Of a stretch of 55,121 nucleotides of DNA, positions 42,855-49,711 are shown piece by piece. The stretch is from a virus. Within the stretch, counting starts at the first letter, position 1, and each line of letters starts with the position of its first letter. The stretch spans positions 1-55,121 of IMG/VR virus record IMGVR_UViG_3300025305_000023. One strand, 5' to 3'. The notes beneath the pieces are model-generated. The model was given only the letters and a program-made list of their open reading frames with translations, was not told the origin of the DNA and searched no databases. A program made the position numbers and the translations under genes.

Positions 42855-43196
42855 TTATGCTGAAAAGGAACTACCACATCCACAACTGGCGGTGGCATTC
42901 GGATTGTTGAACACAAAACCTCGTCCCATGATCTCATCACGAAAATCTATTGTTGTTCCATCAATATATAAAAGACTCTTCGGATCACATATAACAGTTA
43001 TACCATTTTGTTCCGAAACAGTTTCATCATTGTCTTTGATATTGCTAGTCAAGTCTAGTATATAAGAGAAACCAGAACATCCTCCACCCCTTACACCAAC
43101 TCTTAAATATGTCTGTTCATTATCAAGTTCATCTGTTTTGTCCTTGATGATATTATTTATTTCTCTTTGTGCGATTTCTGTTAGGATTATGTTCAT
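42855..43196 (-). CDS. A-type iron-sulfur carrier (IscA/ErpA/HesB family)
   Basis: 113 residues from ATG 43196 (ATGA overlap with the upstream stop). ILTEIAQREINNII opens the family fold. The three metal-binding cysteines are present: C40 in RGGGCSGFSY and C105/C107 in ASCGCGSSF. Such proteins pass Fe-S clusters to target enzymes. With the ferredoxin gene 2.9 kb away this suggests the phage supports iron-sulfur enzymes during infection. Recipient is unknown. Confidence 0.92.
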   Translation of the reverse strand: MNIILTEIAQREINNIIKDKTDELDNEQTYLRVGVRGGGCSGFSYILDLTSNIKDNDETVSEQNGITVICDPKSLLYIDGTTIDFRDEIMGRGFVFNNPNATASCGCGSSFSA

Positions 43197-43648
43197 GTGT
43201 CCACCCACCACACTCTATCTTTACCCTTTGAGTTGATTCTCTTTGCAAGTGCTTTCATTGTTTTGTTCTTGAGTGTATATTTGGTGCCTACTGTGCGACT
43301 ATTGAGAATCTTCACATGTAAATTATCGGCCTGTGACGCGGCGGGCCGTCCCTCCGAATTGATAAAGTTTATCATTCCCTTTGCATAATCTCCATCATAC
43401 TTCTGTCCAGTCATCGCATATACCACTGGTTCGTGAAGAGCATCGTTCGTGTCCCACGCCCACATTTTACCCTTGCTGTCTATAACGAATCTCAACTCTT
43501 TGTAACTTGACTTCTTCATCAATGTTCTCATCTCTCGTTCGGTCGGATTCTCCAGACCACGAAAGTCTTCCCACTTCGCACCTTTGTATGGGAAGGTTGC
43601 AGATAATTTTGCAGGCTTCTCTGTGATGTAGTGCTTAAAGTTTTTCAT
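43193..43648 (-). CDS. Hypothetical protein with capsid-targeting-like start
   Basis: 151 residues from ATG 43648; an ATG at 43666 would put six residues ahead of the targeting motif and is less likely. The start MKNFKHYITEKPAK fits the M-K-x-F/Y-x-x-F/Y-I-x-E pattern. The body contains YKELRFVIDSKGKMWAWDTNDALHEPVV, a phage domain common in internal or virion proteins, and a basic C-terminus ending in RVWWVDT. Cleavage after residue 10 would be expected if packaged. Confidence 0.65.
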   Translation of the reverse strand: MKNFKHYITEKPAKLSATFPYKGAKWEDFRGLENPTEREMRTLMKKSSYKELRFVIDSKGKMWAWDTNDALHEPVVYAMTGQKYDGDYAKGMINFINSEGRPAASQADNLHVKILNSRTVGTKYTLKNKTMKALAKRINSKGKDRVWWVDT

Positions 43649-44166
43649 TTCTTTGTCAACTGCCACTCTACTTTTCTATTTGAATCTTTGGTGTCTGATT
43701 TATATCCCATCTTGCCTGCAAATCTCTTCACGATTGCGCCATATGCTCCTGCACGACCAGTCTTTTCTCTGCCAGACCTATCAGACTTGTCTTGTGATTT
43801 ATCAGCACTAAAGATGAGTGTCATTGGTTCGTGCTTCTTTATGACAGACTTCATTATGTCCAACACGGTTGCAAGGATTCTCATTGCATCACCTTCGCCT
43901 GTCATGTCATAAGACATATTCTTGGCGAATTCAATAGCAATGGTGTGTCCTGCTTTCTTTATCTTCATTCCCCCCAATTGTCTGTCTAAATCTATCCAAA
44001 AATGATTTGCAGTAAACTCAACAGTTCCACCATCTGCCGTTTTGAATTTATACCAGTCTGGTATAGCATCATTCTCTGGTGTTATTGCACCTTTTGCAAC
44101 ACTACCACCACTCCACTTGTATGGTTTATCAAATACCTCCGTGATGTATTGATTGAAGGTTTTCAC
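43645..44166 (-). CDS. Hypothetical protein with capsid-targeting-like start, acyltransferase-like tail
   Basis: 173 residues. The start MKTFNQYITEVFDKPYKW fits the capsid-targeting pattern closely. The remaining sequence (GGTVEFTANHFWIDLDR, AIEFAKNMSYDMTGEGDAMRILATVLDIMKSVI, TLIFSADK, GAYGAIVKRFAGKMGY) is of a type common in T4-like phages, and its end loosely recalls GNAT acetyltransferases. The start overlaps nothing upstream; its end overlaps the next gene by four bases. Function is inferred only as a packaged protein. Confidence 0.65.
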   Translation of the reverse strand: MKTFNQYITEVFDKPYKWSGGSVAKGAITPENDAIPDWYKFKTADGGTVEFTANHFWIDLDRQLGGMKIKKAGHTIAIEFAKNMSYDMTGEGDAMRILATVLDIMKSVIKKHEPMTLIFSADKSQDKSDRSGREKTGRAGAYGAIVKRFAGKMGYKSDTKDSNRKVEWQLTKK

Positions 44167-44188
44167 ACATCACTCCATGCTGTATTGT

Positions 44189-44545
44189 TTACTGTAGTGG
44201 ATTATCCTTGAAGAACTTCACATTCTTTGACCAATTCTTGAACAGCCTAGATTTTAGAAAGGCACGGAAACCCGCTTCACCACCACCACCAAATGCACTG
44301 GGTAGATGTTTACCGTGGAGTTTACCAAGTGTATCCGAACTGAAGTCGTTATCTTGGAATTGACCGACAACCTTCTTATTCAGAATGATGTCATAGAAAG
44401 ATGTGGTGACATCATCTTCACCATCATACTTATTTTTCTTCTTCTTCTTCAATTTCACAGTGTAGTCATCGGCTGAATGGGTTCCTTCACCCAGCGCGAC
44501 TCGCCGAATGGCTTCGTTCAGGGATTGCTGTTGGTTATGTTCCAT
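44189..44545 (-). CDS. Small basic hypothetical protein, possible internal protein
   Basis: 118 residues from ATG 44545; the frame extends to 44584 but the upstream part overlaps another gene. The start MEHNQQQSLNEAIRRVALGEG contains S-L-N-E-A, a weaker match to the capsid-targeting cleavage pattern. A run KLKKKKKNKYDGEDD follows. GGGGEAGFRAFLKSRLFKNW lies toward the end. Function unknown. Confidence 0.55.
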   Translation of the reverse strand: MEHNQQQSLNEAIRRVALGEGTHSADDYTVKLKKKKKNKYDGEDDVTTSFYDIILNKKVVGQFQDNDFSSDTLGKLHGKHLPSAFGGGGEAGFRAFLKSRLFKNWSKNVKFFKDNPLQ

Positions 44546-44576
44546 TGATGTTTCTCCTTGTACATTATGTATAACT

Positions 44577-44705
44577 TCACACATCTTTTATTGATGGTTT
44601 AAGAACGGGGTCATTCGTGTTAAACTTATTAAATATAGTCTTAGAATAATCCTTGCGAGGAATGTCTATGATTGATTCTTGAATGTATTGCTTGAATGAC
44701 TTCAT
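44577..44705 (-). CDS. 42-aa peptide with capsid-targeting start
   Basis: ATG 44705, stop 44577. MKSFKQYIQESIIDIPRKDY: the first ten residues match the T4 capsid-targeting pattern almost ideally. After cleavage a 32-residue peptide would remain. ATG overlaps the preceding TGA, so it is coupled. Too short for most gene finders. Confidence 0.6.
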   Translation of the reverse strand: MKSFKQYIQESIIDIPRKDYSKTIFNKFNTNDPVLKPSIKDV

Positions 44706-44869
44706 TTCTTTTTATTATAATCCTTCCAAGCAGTGGCATACGCAATGCCTCTTTCTTTATCGGTTAATTCACCATCTTTTGAATATCTACGTTTAATATG
44801 TTTTACCATTCTTTCATGTCTATCGGTAGGAGGAGATTTTTCTTTTATAAATTCTTTAAATGACTTCAT
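44702..44869 (-). CDS. 55-aa basic peptide with capsid-targeting start
   Basis: ATG 44869, stop 44702. MKSFKEFIKEKSPP opens it, then RHERMVKHIKRRYSKDGELTDKERGIAYATAWKDYNKKK. The body with ATAWKDYNKK is a short basic helical motif found in phage structural internal proteins. It overlaps genes on both sides by four bases. Confidence 0.6.
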   Translation of the reverse strand: MKSFKEFIKEKSPPTDRHERMVKHIKRRYSKDGELTDKERGIAYATAWKDYNKKK

Positions 44870-45234
44870 TGTCCCCCTCTCCTAAATGATGCATTCGGCA
44901 CCATCTGTTGTTGCATCATCTGGTTGTGGAATCGTTCTTCTTCGATCTGTTCAATTGATGGCGTAGGATCAAAATTAAAATCACCTTTTGGTTTACTACT
45001 CTTACCCTCATTCACTTCGTCTAAATGTACGAGAAGTGCCTGTATTGCTTTTTCTAAGTTGTCTACCTTCGGTGCAAGCACGCTTTGCGTGGCACGGAGT
45101 TCTACAAGGTTTTCGTCAATCCTTTGGTCGATGCTGCTCACACCATTCCATAACTGGACAGCAGCACCTACAAACACAGTAGCCACCAGTACGGTGACTG
45201 CATTCGATACTATTCTGTCCCAGTCTAATTTCAT
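44866..45234 (-). CDS. Single-pass membrane protein with coiled coil
   Basis: 122 residues. Residues about 12-30 (AVTVLVATVFVGAAVQLW) form one membrane segment, followed by a heptad-rich region (SIDQRIDENLVELRATQSVLAPKVDNLEKAIQALLVHLDEV) and a Gln/Met-rich end. The layout suits an inner-membrane anchored trimer, such as a superinfection, lysis-control or spanin-like factor, but no family is recognised. Confidence 0.6.
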   Translation of the reverse strand: MKLDWDRIVSNAVTVLVATVFVGAAVQLWNGVSSIDQRIDENLVELRATQSVLAPKVDNLEKAIQALLVHLDEVNEGKSSKPKGDFNFDPTPSIEQIEEERFHNQMMQQQMVPNASFRRGGQ

Positions 45235-45278
45235 ATATTATGTATGAATTTATATAACAGAAAGAGTAATTTACTCTC

Positions 45279-45350
45279 TTAGCAGTACATCACCAGAGGA
45301 ATAAACATAATAACTCTCATACGCATTGGATACAATAAACCTACAAGCAT
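45279..45350 (-). CDS. Possible mini-gene (23 aa) or overlapping frame
   Basis: ATG 45350 has the strong ribosome site AAGGAGG five bases upstream and encodes a Met-rich hydrophobic peptide. In another frame the same bases read GGKYACRFIVSNAYESYYVYSSGD, which looks more like protein and could start at a TTG near 45430 or arise by a frame change in the A7 run. Which frame is real is undecided. Confidence 0.3.
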   Translation of the reverse strand: MLVGLLYPMRMRVIMFIPLVMYC

Positions 45351-45352
45351 AT

Positions 45353-45571
45353 TTACCTCCTTTTTTTCCACTCTGTAAATTTCTTTGCGTGATCGCACTC
45401 GCAATATTTGTATTCTTCGTCAAGAGGGTGCATCAGTAATCCATCCCATCCCCCATAACACCAATGCCAACCTTCCATTTGTTCCTCTTCAGTAAGGCTT
45501 ACATCTGCATTGCCATATTGCAATTCTTTGAACCGCTCTTTAGTCATTCCATGTCCGTACATTTCAGTCAC
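45353..45571 (-). CDS. Small protein of the G-W-H-x-C-x-G-W-D-G-L type
   Basis: 72 residues. SLTEEEQMEGWHWCYGGWDGLLMHPLDEEYKYCECDHAKKF is a pattern common in phages (G-W-H-F-C..W-D-G-L-L-I-x-P..C-x-C). The three cysteines (C39, C58, C60) with His may bind a metal. The gene ends in an A7 run and a strong ribosome site for whatever follows. Confidence 0.65.
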   Translation of the reverse strand: MTEMYGHGMTKERFKELQYGNADVSLTEEEQMEGWHWCYGGWDGLLMHPLDEEYKYCECDHAKKFTEWKKRR

Positions 45572-45789
45572 AACATTTCAATCATAGCCCAAATAAAAAG
45601 ACCAATTATTATTGTTATAATAACAAATCCAACCCCCCAAAGAAATCGGTCAGTCTGAAGTTTTTCTTGTCGTTTCTTATATAATGGATTATTCATGTAA
45701 AGAGGTTTATTCTTCGTCACCTTATTACTAGCAGTCTTTTCATACTGCTTTTTGTTCATCTTTTGTGTCCAAGGACTTTCAATTCTCAT
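45568..45789 (-). CDS. Small C-terminal membrane-anchored protein
   Basis: 73 residues. A basic N-terminal part (KKQYEKTASNKVTKNKPLYMNNPLYKKRQEK) precedes one membrane helix (FLWGVGFVIITIIIGLFIWAMI). GGAGGGTGAAGG lies before the ATG. Topology suggests cytoplasmic basic domain. Function unknown; it is one of three small membrane peptides in this run. Confidence 0.6.
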   Translation of the reverse strand: MRIESPWTQKMNKKQYEKTASNKVTKNKPLYMNNPLYKKRQEKLQTDRFLWGVGFVIITIIIGLFIWAMIEML

Positions 45790-45880
45790 CCTTCACCCTC
45801 CAAGGTAATCCGATGATGATTAGCAACAGAGTCAGAACAGCACCACACACATATCCAGTTGTGAAGTCATCCCAATTCAT
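45779..45880 (-). CDS. 33-aa membrane peptide
   Basis: ATG 45880, stop 45779. MNWDDFTTGYVCGAVLTLLLIIIGLPWRVKDEN is a single membrane helix with an acidic start and a charged end. AAAGGA precedes the start. It overlaps the next gene by 11 bases. Possibly a lysis regulator, but nothing specific is visible. Confidence 0.55.
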   Translation of the reverse strand: MNWDDFTTGYVCGAVLTLLLIIIGLPWRVKDEN

Positions 45881-45883
45881 TGT

Positions 45884-46078
45884 TCATTTTCCTTTGTTTT
45901 CATCGTCATCATCCAGTGTCTTTGCGTATTCATTTAGTGCAATCTGTGCTTCCTCTCTTGTGTCATATGGTCCACCGGCAAACTCTGTCCAATTCTCGTC
46001 ATAGAAGAACCACTTGTTGTCCCTGAGTGTGATTGGGTCAGGGTTCCATACGCCTCCGTGCGGTTCGGGTTTAATCAT
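45884..46078 (-). CDS. Small hypothetical protein
   Basis: 64 residues. DNKWFFYDENWTEFAGGPYDTREEAQIALNEYAKTL is a widespread small phage domain (W-x-F-x-D-E..G-P-Y-x-T..A). The end is Asp/Lys-rich. It is coupled to the ferredoxin gene by a four-base overlap. Function unknown. Confidence 0.6.
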   Translation of the reverse strand: MIKPEPHGGVWNPDPITLRDNKWFFYDENWTEFAGGPYDTREEAQIALNEYAKTLDDDDENKGK

Positions 46079-46332
46079 TCAAAATACTCCAAATTGATTT
46101 GAATATATTTTTGCTGGTCATCGGGAACATCGTCTTCAGCATATATGGCTTGTACGGGGCATTCGTCCACACACAACCCGCAGTCAATGCAGGTGTCCGG
46201 GTCAATGAATAACATATCCACATCTTCAAACTTATCAGAATCAGAAACAGGATGAATGCAATCCACAGGACAGACATCAACACATGAAGTGTCCTTTGTG
46301 CCTATGCATGATTCTGTTATAACAAAAGTCAT
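46075..46332 (-). CDS. fdxA: 7Fe ferredoxin (FdxA-like, [3Fe-4S][4Fe-4S])
   Basis: 85 residues. Cysteines C9, C17, C21, C25 and C48, C51, C54, C58 reproduce the spacing of Azotobacter-type 7Fe ferredoxins. C9, C17 and C58 fit the 3Fe site and C21, C48, C51 and C54 the 4Fe site. The second cysteine of the usual first C-x-x-C, a non-ligand, is Thr. CPVDCIH and CIDCGLCVDECPVQAIYAEDDVPDDQQKYIQ match the family closely. The C-terminal extension of the bacterial proteins is missing. It carries electrons to a redox enzyme that is not evident here; the phage may redirect host electron flow. Confidence 0.93.
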   Translation of the reverse strand: MTFVITESCIGTKDTSCVDVCPVDCIHPVSDSDKFEDVDMLFIDPDTCIDCGLCVDECPVQAIYAEDDVPDDQQKYIQINLEYFE

Positions 46333-46375
46333 TTAAATAAACCTTTCTGGTGTCTGCCATGCAAACGGACAGTTA

Positions 46376-47410
46376 TCAATAATCATTTCCAAAAATAGTA
46401 TTTAACTGTCGGTTTACTCGAACAAAAGTAGTACATTTTGGGAGTTGTTTGAGGTTTTTTGCACCAGTGTATGTGCATGCACTCCGGACTCCACCTAGAA
46501 TTTGTTGAATGGTGTTTTTGATAGATCCACGATACTCTACCTGCACAGTCTTTCCCTCAGACGCTCTGTACGTTGCTACACCACCGCTATGTTTCTCCAT
46601 AGCAGTATCAGAGGACATTCCATAGAACGTCTTATAGAGCGTTCCATCGTCCCCTGCAACCATATCACCAGCAGACTCATCATGTCCTGCAAGCATACCG
46701 CCGAGCATTACGAAGTCTGCTCCTGCTCCAAATGCCTTTGATACATCACCTGCTGACTGGCATCCACCATCCGCCATGATATGTCCACCTAACCCATGAG
46801 CGGCATCTGCACATTCAATTACTGCGGACAATTGAGGATACCCAACGCCCGTTATCTTCCTTGTTGTGCATACGCTTCCTGGTCCGATTCCCACCTTCAC
46901 TATATCTGCTCCAGCGAGAATCAACGCTTCTGTCATTTCTGCTGTTACAACATTTCCTGCAATTATAATTTTGTCTCGCCATTCTTTTCTTACCCGTCTC
47001 ACAAAGTCTACGAATTTCTGGGAATACCCATTCGCAACATCCAGACAAAAGAACTGATGGGGCGCACTAAATGATGTTTCTGGACCAAAGAGAAACTCCT
47101 GATCTTTGTTTGACATCCCAAACGAAAGTGACATAGACTTTCTTTGGTTTATTGAAATAGTGTCGGGAATTTCGGTAATGTGTTTACTTAGACAAGTCAA
47201 CATATCATATTGGTAAAATTCCTTACCAATTTCAATTGTCCCTGTTGTGTCCATGTTTGCTGCAACAATAGGAATCCCTGTCCATGTCTTTCCATTCTTA
47301 AATGTAAACGTTCGGTGTAAATCAACCTCTTTGCGAGATTCTAGTACGGAGCGTTTTGGACGAATGAGTACGTCCGAATAGTCAAGTTTAATATCGTCTT
47401 CAATTCTCAT
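46376..47410 (-). CDS. guaC: GMP reductase GuaC
   Basis: 344 residues against 347 in E. coli GuaC, and near-identical in long stretches: [110 protein letters not shown]. The catalytic Cys is C181. It converts GMP to IMP with NADPH, so it rebalances purine pools, plausibly toward adenine nucleotides for an AT-rich genome. The high similarity suggests acquisition from a bacterium. It starts with an overlap to a small membrane gene. Confidence 0.95.
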   Translation of the reverse strand: MRIEDDIKLDYSDVLIRPKRSVLESRKEVDLHRTFTFKNGKTWTGIPIVAANMDTTGTIEIGKEFYQYDMLTCLSKHITEIPDTISINQRKSMSLSFGMSNKDQEFLFGPETSFSAPHQFFCLDVANGYSQKFVDFVRRVRKEWRDKIIIAGNVVTAEMTEALILAGADIVKVGIGPGSVCTTRKITGVGYPQLSAVIECADAAHGLGGHIMADGGCQSAGDVSKAFGAGADFVMLGGMLAGHDESAGDMVAGDDGTLYKTFYGMSSDTAMEKHSGGVATYRASEGKTVQVEYRGSIKNTIQQILGGVRSACTYTGAKNLKQLPKCTTFVRVNRQLNTIFGNDY

Positions 47411-47553
47411 AAGTTAGCAAAGCGGTAAACATAATATGTACCCCCGATTCCAATAAGTGTTATTATTATCCATCCAAGACTCCCTATGAACCGTTCTTTT
47501 TTCTTTCTTTGTTTTTTCCGTCGTTCGTTATTTAATTGAAAATTGCTTTTCAT
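47407..47553 (-). CDS. 48-aa membrane protein
   Basis: ATG 47553 has GGAGAAACGAAC upstream; the frame open to 47643 runs through tRNA-Ile and is not used. A very basic stretch ([14 protein letters not shown]) precedes one membrane helix ([21 protein letters not shown]). It overlaps the start of GuaC by four bases. Function unknown. Confidence 0.6.
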   Translation of the reverse strand: MKSNFQLNNERRKKQRKKKERFIGSLGWIIITLIGIGGTYYVYRFANL

Positions 47554-47568
47554 GTTCGTTTCTCCAAA

Positions 47569-47641
47569 TAGGCTGAGTGGGACTCGAACCCACGAATACA
47601 CCGTTATAAGCGGTGCTGCTAATACCATCCGCGTCCAGCCC
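47569..47641 (-). tRNA. tRNA-Ile (anticodon TAT)
   Basis: Acceptor GGGCTGG / TCAGCCT, anticodon stem CACCG / CGGTG with loop CTTATAA, T-arm GTGGG-TTCGAGT-CCCAC, discriminator A. The D-stem has one mismatch. No encoded CCA. It reads AUA, a codon that is rare in many hosts but frequent in this phage's AT-rich genes. Confidence 0.88.
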
Positions 47642-47652
47642 AATGGTTTTAG

Positions 47653-47910
47653 TCAGAACCAAGATGGCTCAACCTTGAATTTCTTATTACTCACATGTCC
47701 GTTTTCATTTTTGTCAAGATAGTTAGATCTTTGTCGGTCTTCGTCGTGTCCTAATCTATAGTTTATTTGTTCAATACCGTATTTCTCATTTAAGAATGTA
47801 AGATCATCCCGATGTGAACTTGTAAATTCTTGAATGAGAAGTTTACTTTTATTAATTGCCTTTTCTTCGTCGTGTCCCAATGGGATATCGATATGTAATC
47901 TATACTGCAT
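47653..47910 (-). CDS. Small hypothetical protein
   Basis: 85 residues from ATG 47910 (the frame reaches 47934 but that part overlaps the gene upstream). MQYRLHIDIPLGHDEEKAINKSKLLIQEF and a second G-H-D-E later (YRLGHDEDRQRSNYLD) suggest two related halves. No family recognised. Confidence 0.55.
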   Translation of the reverse strand: MQYRLHIDIPLGHDEEKAINKSKLLIQEFTSSHRDDLTFLNEKYGIEQINYRLGHDEDRQRSNYLDKNENGHVSNKKFKVEPSWF

Positions 47911-48112
47911 TTTTATCAGTCTCCATAAATTCACCAGTTAATCCAGAACCCATATAGGTTGGAAGGTACTCTCGTAGTATTTTCATAATTTTTGCAAGGT
48001 CGTTATAATTTATTTCATCTTTCAGATACATCTCGTACCCAATCACGGCAGTTTCCGCTGCTTCGATTAAATCATTCAACCATTGGTCTTGTTCTTGTAA
48101 AGGAATATTCAT
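47900..48112 (-). CDS. Small acidic hypothetical protein
   Basis: 70 residues, helical (QWLNDLIEAAETAVIGYEMYLKDEINYNDLAKIMKILREYLPTY). It overlaps the next gene by 11 bases and follows the DUF2693-like gene by one base. Function unknown. Confidence 0.55.
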   Translation of the reverse strand: MNIPLQEQDQWLNDLIEAAETAVIGYEMYLKDEINYNDLAKIMKILREYLPTYMGSGLTGEFMETDKNAV

Positions 48113-48113
48113 A

Positions 48114-48386
48114 TCAACCCGGATCCGTTTTTGTATTGAACACTAGAACATAATCTGTTCGGAAACTTCTCCATGCAAACTTTTCTAAATCCCACACAGG
48201 AATCACAGGAGAATCTGGTGGACCTTGCGATGCACCATTCACTCGGACTTCTTCAATTTTTGGTGCAAGTTTTGGATTCAATGTGCAAATCATTTGTCGG
48301 ATGGTTCCGTCCAATTTCTTGAAAAACACTTCACACTTTCCTTGTTGAAGTTTTCCCAACATTTCTTCTCGTAAAAACGTTGCCAT
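48114..48386 (-). CDS. DUF2693-like (W-D-L-x-x-x-x-W-R-S-F-R) protein
   Basis: 90 residues. LGKLQQGKCEVFFKKLDGTIRQMICTLNPKLAP and IPVWDLEKFAWRSFRTDYV match a small phage family with an SH3-like look. A diverged paralog is encoded at 48556-48948. It overlaps the previous small gene by one base. Function unknown. Confidence 0.65.
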   Translation of the reverse strand: MATFLREEMLGKLQQGKCEVFFKKLDGTIRQMICTLNPKLAPKIEEVRVNGASQGPPDSPVIPVWDLEKFAWRSFRTDYVLVFNTKTDPG

Positions 48387-48556
48387 CAGAATTCAGTCCT
48401 TTCCCTTTTCCATTCTTGTCGCGTCTTCTTTACATCGTGCATAGAGGTGCCCCTGCCCCATGTCTTTGCACGATTAAATGGTGTGCCGAACATGTCGCGT
48501 TGTGCATCTTGCGTTGCAAACCTTTTCTTTAGTTGAATTCTTTTTTCTCGTTTCAT
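48386..48556 (-). CDS. 56-aa basic protein
   Basis: ATG 48556, stop 48386. MKREKRIQLKKRFATQDAQRDMFGTPFNRAKTWGRGTSMHDV is strongly basic, with a Gly-Thr-Pro turn. It overlaps both neighbours by one to three bases, consistent with a real coupled gene. Possibly nucleic-acid binding. Confidence 0.55.
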   Translation of the reverse strand: MKREKRIQLKKRFATQDAQRDMFGTPFNRAKTWGRGTSMHDVKKTRQEWKRERTEF

Positions 48557-48948
48557 CAGTCTATTCTACTATCTTTTTCTTTTTCTACAAGTTTATTTTC
48601 TTCTTCCGCAGGAATATTTATGACTTCGCACTCTTCCATACTCATTAAAAATTCTTCAAATGCCATTTCATTTTCACTTTCTTTTCCGATTCCCGATCCG
48701 GTCAATCTTTCTATATCTACAATTTGTATTTGCGGAATTTTTCGCCATAATGCATTTTGCACATCCCAAATCTCCACGATTTTCTTTTCTTTTTCTAGTG
48801 CGATTTTTTCTGCACGAATCACATCTTCCTTATCTGCCATATGGTTCTTAGATAATGTTCCTATTATCAAATATTCAACAGAGAATTCATCAACACATGT
48901 GAGTTCGCAAATTCCTTTTTGCAATTCTTCTAATAGTGCTTCAATCAT
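48556..48948 (-). CDS. Diverged DUF2693-like protein with acidic tail
   Basis: 130 residues from ATG 48948, overlapping the lysozyme stop; the frame continues to 49017 inside the lysozyme gene. LLEELQKGICELTCVDEFSVEYLIIGTLS and VEIWDVQNALWRKIPQIQIVDI parallel the protein at 48114-48386, with the W-R-S-F-R core changed to W-R-K-I-P. The last 50 residues are Glu-rich. A duplication followed by divergence is inferred. Confidence 0.55.
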   Translation of the reverse strand: MIEALLEELQKGICELTCVDEFSVEYLIIGTLSKNHMADKEDVIRAEKIALEKEKKIVEIWDVQNALWRKIPQIQIVDIERLTGSGIGKESENEMAFEEFLMSMEECEVINIPAEEENKLVEKEKDSRID

Positions 48949-49336
48949 TAATAATTTCCTTTTGTACCCTTTTCCAATAATTTTCGGTGCTTTTCCTTTG
49001 CCATCCATTTGGCCCACCGTTCCAGATCCGCGCTCTGTCTTCGTCCGATACGCTTCGCTTCAGACGCTTCTCCGTCGCGTACCGTCGCATATAGCGACGA
49101 AAAATCTCTAAAGAGTAATCCAACCCTTCGCAATCGGAATAATTCTCGCCATCCCGTTTTACGTCCTCCCAACAACACTCATGAATCTGTAAAGGACCGG
49201 TTGCAGCACCGTTATCACCTTTCGGGCAATCACTCTCACACTGCGATGTTTCTACCTGCCATATAGCAGATTCTAAGGGAGTGATAGAAATCCCACTAGC
49301 GACACTCACTGCAATTGCGAGTGTATAAAAAATCAT
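48941..49336 (-). CDS. Lysozyme-like endolysin with signal-anchor
   Basis: 131 residues from ATG 49336. MIFYTLAIAVSVASGISITPLES is a signal or signal-anchor segment. The lysozyme-type core follows: SAIWQVETSQCE (likely catalytic Glu), GAATGPLQIHECCWEDV, a SLEIFRRYMRRYA helix, and RIWNGGPNGWQRKSTENYWKRV, typical of transglycosylase/lysozyme-like phage proteins. Export by the host Sec route would suit a pinholin or SAR-type release. It would cleave peptidoglycan at lysis. Its start overlaps the upstream gene by four bases. Confidence 0.8.
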   Translation of the reverse strand: MIFYTLAIAVSVASGISITPLESAIWQVETSQCESDCPKGDNGAATGPLQIHECCWEDVKRDGENYSDCEGLDYSLEIFRRYMRRYATEKRLKRSVSDEDRARIWNGGPNGWQRKSTENYWKRVQKEIIND

Positions 49337-49620
49337 ATGTTTTTCCCCATCTCTTCCATGTCCTTTGGTGTTGGGTTGTGTTCTCGTTTCCATCCTGCAT
49401 CAACCTTTTCTTTCCAGTCGATTCTCGCATGATGTGTGTGTGTTGTGATATTCATTGCAGATTCATCGTGAATAATCACATGCTCTTTGTTTCGCCTTGC
49501 AGACACAATGTACATACATCGAATCACTTTCCAGCCTGGCTTTGTGAGCATATAATATTCGTTTCCTTCTGTGTCTGTGTGCATTCCTGTGTGCATTCCT
49601 GTGTGCATTCCTGTGTGCAT
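49333..49620 (-). CDS. A-R-x-x-W family protein with repeated Met starts
   Basis: 95 residues from ATG 49620, which has AAGGAG seven bases upstream; frames reaching further upstream run through tRNA-Asp. The first 16 residues are four M-H-T-G/D repeats encoded by a 12-base tandem repeat, giving four in-frame ATGs. ARIDWKEKVDAGWKR near residues 68-82 is the shared motif of the 35-37 kb family. GWKVIRCMYIVSARRNKEHVIIHDES precedes it. Confidence 0.6.
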   Translation of the reverse strand: MHTGMHTGMHTGMHTDTEGNEYYMLTKPGWKVIRCMYIVSARRNKEHVIIHDESAMNITTHTHHARIDWKEKVDAGWKREHNPTPKDMEEMGKNI

Positions 49621-49621
49621 T
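49575..49621. repeat. 12-base tandem repeat, nearly four copies
   Basis: CTGTGTGCATTC repeated from 49575, encoding M-H-T-G on the minus strand. The copies are exact, so slippage could add or remove whole start codons without changing the frame. Confidence 0.9.
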
Positions 49622-49637
49622 ACGAAACTCCTTGCAA

Positions 49638-49711
49638 CGGCGCAGGCGGGACTTGAACCCGCAACCTCCGGCGTGACAAGCCGATGCTCTTTCCAATTGA
49701 GCCACTGCACC
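49638..49711 (-). tRNA. tRNA-Asp (anticodon GTC)
   Basis: Acceptor GGTGCAG / CTGCGCC, anticodon stem TCGGC / GCCGG with loop TTGTCAC, T-arm GCGGG-TTCAAGT-CCCGC, discriminator G. No encoded CCA. It reads GAC/GAU. It lies at the head of the lysis and small-gene operon. Confidence 0.93.

Noticed and set aside
49575-49621. CRISPR array
   Set aside because: The repeats are directly abutting 12-mers without spacers and encode protein.
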